Positions 21,613 through 22,849 of a DNA stretch of 22,849 bases are shown here, one piece after another (position 1 is the first letter of the stretch; each line of letters starts with the position of its first letter). Position numbers and translations under genes: made by a program. Source of the DNA: Microcaldota archaeon (lineage in GTDB: Archaea > Micrarchaeota > Micrarchaeia > Anstonellales > Bilamarchaeaceae); NCBI GenBank assembly GCA_021823425.1, contig JAKANX010000003.1:1-22849 (forward strand). The letters run 5' to 3'. A model generated the notes under the pieces. The model made no database searches and was not told the DNA's origin. It was given only the letters and a program-made list of their open reading frames with translations.

Positions 21613-21664
21613 TTTTAAAATTACACCCCCTAAAAGAGGGCAAGGCGATAATACAGCCAGGTGA
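21613..21664 (+). promoter_or_regulatory. Promoter and Shine-Dalgarno of the PRC-barrel gene
   Basis: TTTTAAAA (21613-21620) predicts a start near 21642. AGGTGA (21659-21664) ends 4 nt before ATG 21669, so unlike its neighbours this transcript has a short leader with a good ribosome site, fitting a two-gene coupled unit. Confidence 0.55.
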
Positions 21665-21668
21665 AAAC

Positions 21669-21917
21669 ATGACCACGAAACTCTCTAGGATGTACGGAAT
21701 GGACATATTTACGGACAGCGGCAAGTTCATCGGGAACGCGCAGGACTTCATCGTTGACACGGAAACCGGCGAAGTGGTGCGCGTGCTGCTCGAGCCGCTC
21801 CCCTCATCCAAGGAAGACGCAAAAAGGGTGCTCAGGGAGAAGAGCGTGATGTACAAGAACGTAAAGTCCGTCGAGGACGTCATAGTGGTCGCCAAGGTCC
21901 AGACAGGCGAACAGTGA
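21669..21917 (+). CDS. PRC-barrel domain protein
   Basis: 82 residues forming a single PRC-barrel: LSRMYGMDIFTDSGKFIGNA, then QDFIVDTETGEVVRVLLEP, then VMYKNVKSVEDVIVVA. The G-x-D/x-T-x-x-G-x-x-I-G start and the D-x-x-T-G-E-V turn are typical. Free-standing PRC-barrel proteins occur widely in archaea. Some (CdpB type) take part in cell division with SepF, others have unknown roles; this window has no division genes to decide. The next gene overlaps its stop codon (TGATG). Confidence 0.85.
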   Translation: MTTKLSRMYGMDIFTDSGKFIGNAQDFIVDTETGEVVRVLLEPLPSSKEDAKRVLREKSVMYKNVKSVEDVIVVAKVQTGEQ

Positions 21918-22102
21918 TGGCGCACCCGGTGATGACCGCGCTCCGCCTCGTGGCCGCAGTGGCCATCGGCGGGGCGGTAACATATTTCTGGATGACGATG
22001 CGCGAGGAGACGGACATGATGCTCCTTGCGGGCGTCGGCATAGTCACTACCTTGGTTTCCTACAGCCTGCTCTACATGTGGGGCAAGGGCGGAGGAAGCT
22101 GA
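21917..22102 (+). CDS. Small two-TM membrane protein
   Basis: 61 residues from ATG 21917, which shares one base with the TGA of the PRC-barrel gene (TGATG), implying translational coupling. GTG 21914 is an alternative. Two hydrophobic helices (LRLVAAVAIGGAVTYFWM and MMLLAGVGIVTTLVSYSLLYMW) are joined by a short acidic turn (REETD), and the tail is KGGGS. It could anchor the PRC-barrel protein to the membrane, but this is inferred from the overlap only. It ends 4 nt before the convergent dephospho-CoA kinase gene. Confidence 0.7.
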   Translation: MAHPVMTALRLVAAVAIGGAVTYFWMTMREETDMMLLAGVGIVTTLVSYSLLYMWGKGGGS

Positions 22103-22106
22103 TCCC

Positions 22107-22604
22107 TCATTCCTTTTTCCATTCCCTTATTTTCCTGAAAATTTGCTCAGCTTTTTCCATGGATTTCGCGCCGCACTCCACTGCGACCACCCCTTCTTCG
22201 GGCTGTCCGTACGCAATCACGCCGTCGCCGCATATCCGCATCAGCACGAGGGCCGCGAGGTCCTCCTCCCCTTCCACGTAGAGCGCGCCGCCCGCCTTGG
22301 CGAGCCTCGCGCAGGCCCGCTCTAGTTCCGCGCTTATGGAGCCCGCGGGATTCTGGGCGGAGGAAAAATCCGGATAAGCCTTCCTTATTTCGGCGCGCAC
22401 CATACCCTCCACTTCCCTGCGCATGCTGCGGAAATCGTAGACTGAAATGAAGGGCCTTATGCCCGCCTTTAGCAGGGAGAATGTTACCACGTCGCCAACG
22501 GAAATTATCTTCCCTTTTCCGTAAGCGGAAATGAACCCGTCCATCTGCATGAGCCTGCCCAGGGGCCTGCGGAGCTCCTGCCGCATGCCCTGCGGAATTA
22601 TCAT
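22107..22604 (-). CDS. GTP-dependent dephospho-CoA kinase (DUF359 family)
   Basis: 165 residues, the usual length. It catalyses the last step of archaeal coenzyme A synthesis, phosphorylating dephospho-CoA with GTP. Recognisable elements: GDVVTFSLLKAGIRPFISVYDFRSMR (about 37-62), the NPAGSISAEL segment, VEGEEDLAALVLM and VIAYGQPEEGVV, which match the family (PF04019) well. Start ATG 22604 lies 25.5 nt from the centre of a TTTAAA box. A small dphB-like or CoaE-like enzyme is excluded by these motifs. It is divergent from an MFS transporter gene and shares its promoter box. Confidence 0.9.
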   Translation of the reverse strand: MIIPQGMRQELRRPLGRLMQMDGFISAYGKGKIISVGDVVTFSLLKAGIRPFISVYDFRSMRREVEGMVRAEIRKAYPDFSSAQNPAGSISAELERACARLAKAGGALYVEGEEDLAALVLMRICGDGVIAYGQPEEGVVAVECGAKSMEKAEQIFRKIREWKKE

Positions 22605-22626
22605 GCGTTAGTCTTGGAACAACTTA

Positions 22627-22632
22627 TTTAAA
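22627..22632. promoter_or_regulatory. Palindromic TATA box shared by two divergent leaderless genes
   Basis: TTTAAA centred at 22629.5, exactly 25.5 nt from ATG 22604 (minus) and from ATG 22655 (plus). No second A/T box exists in the 50-bp gap, so the two genes should compete for TBP at one site. Confidence 0.7.
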
Positions 22633-22654
22633 CAGGTTGCGGGAATTAGCTCCG

Positions 22655-22849
22655 ATGAAGGCTCCCATCAGCAGGAACAGCGCGGCCTTGGGCCTCACCA
22701 GCTTCCTCGTGGAGGTGAGCAGCGAGATGCTCACCCCGATTATGCCGCTTTTCCTGCTGAATGTGCTGCGCGCGGACACGCTCGCCATCGGCTTCATAGA
22801 AGGGATGTCCGACCTCGTTGTCGCGGCGTTCCGCGCGATTTCCGGGTAC
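22655..22849 (+). CDS. MFS transporter, 5' part (runs off window)
   Basis: 65 codons are visible, open to the right edge. The start MKAPISRNSAALGL is followed by TSFLVEVSSEMLTPIMPLFL, the typical first helix of a major facilitator subgroup (…SFLxDVSSEMxxPLLPxFL…), and by LAIGFIEGMSDLVVAAFRAISGY, matching the loop and second helix with motif A to follow. Substrate cannot be told. It has a leaderless-type start 25.5 nt from the shared TTTAAA box. Confidence 0.82.
   Translation, partial: MKAPISRNSAALGLTSFLVEVSSEMLTPIMPLFLLNVLRADTLAIGFIEGMSDLVVAAFRAISGY

Overview
The window (about 22.8 kb, GC-rich apart from one AT-rich island) is archaeal. It encodes a geranylgeranyl-diphosphate synthase, RNase P subunit Rpp21, a DUF63 membrane protein, diphthine synthase, a beta-CASP nuclease of the aCPSF2 type, a GTP-dependent dephospho-CoA kinase, an Lrp/AsnC regulator, a PRC-barrel protein and a tRNA-Leu with an intron at the canonical archaeal position. 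Most first genes of transcripts have an A/T-rich TATA box centred about 24-27 nt before the start codon, which points to leaderless mRNAs. The many giant or small secreted proteins of unknown function would suit a DPANN-type archaeon (Micrarchaeota/Diapherotrites-like). That lineage guess is inference only.

Layout. 1-3059 (minus): an operon-like run of four secreted or membrane-anchored proteins, rich in N-glycosylation sequons, the last running off the window. Two of them seem to share a Cys-containing domain. 3106-7593: housekeeping block with GGPP synthase, rnp4, DUF63 protein, an unknown two-TM protein, dphB, and a transglutaminase-like protein that has lost its catalytic residues. 7618-9176: a candidate structured RNA or long leader, then the beta-CASP nuclease. 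9235-17540: a three-gene operon of a small type I membrane protein, a 1302-residue protein (helical, peptidoglycan-binding-like, glycine-rich beta C-terminus) and a 1312-residue secreted protein built from two families of Ig-like repeats. 17567-18793 (minus): a TPR-type helical protein.

18818-20464 is the most unusual part. An exact 137-bp direct repeat, made of three consecutive hairpins, brackets a Fic-family AMP-transferase gene with AT-rich flanks. The right copy ends 12 bp inside the 3' end of the intron-containing tRNA-Leu(CAA). This looks like a small (1350-bp unit) integrative or cassette-like element at a tRNA 3' end, with no recombinase of its own. The 11-bp tRNA-end motif also recurs at both edges of each hairpin block, and a 9-bp version marks a third block of matching length.

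20465-22849: a second candidate structured RNA with its own TATA box, a small helical protein divergent from an Lrp regulator, a PRC-barrel gene overlapping a two-TM gene, and dephospho-CoA kinase divergent from an MFS transporter. That last pair shares a TTTAAA box lying exactly 25.5 nt from both start codons.
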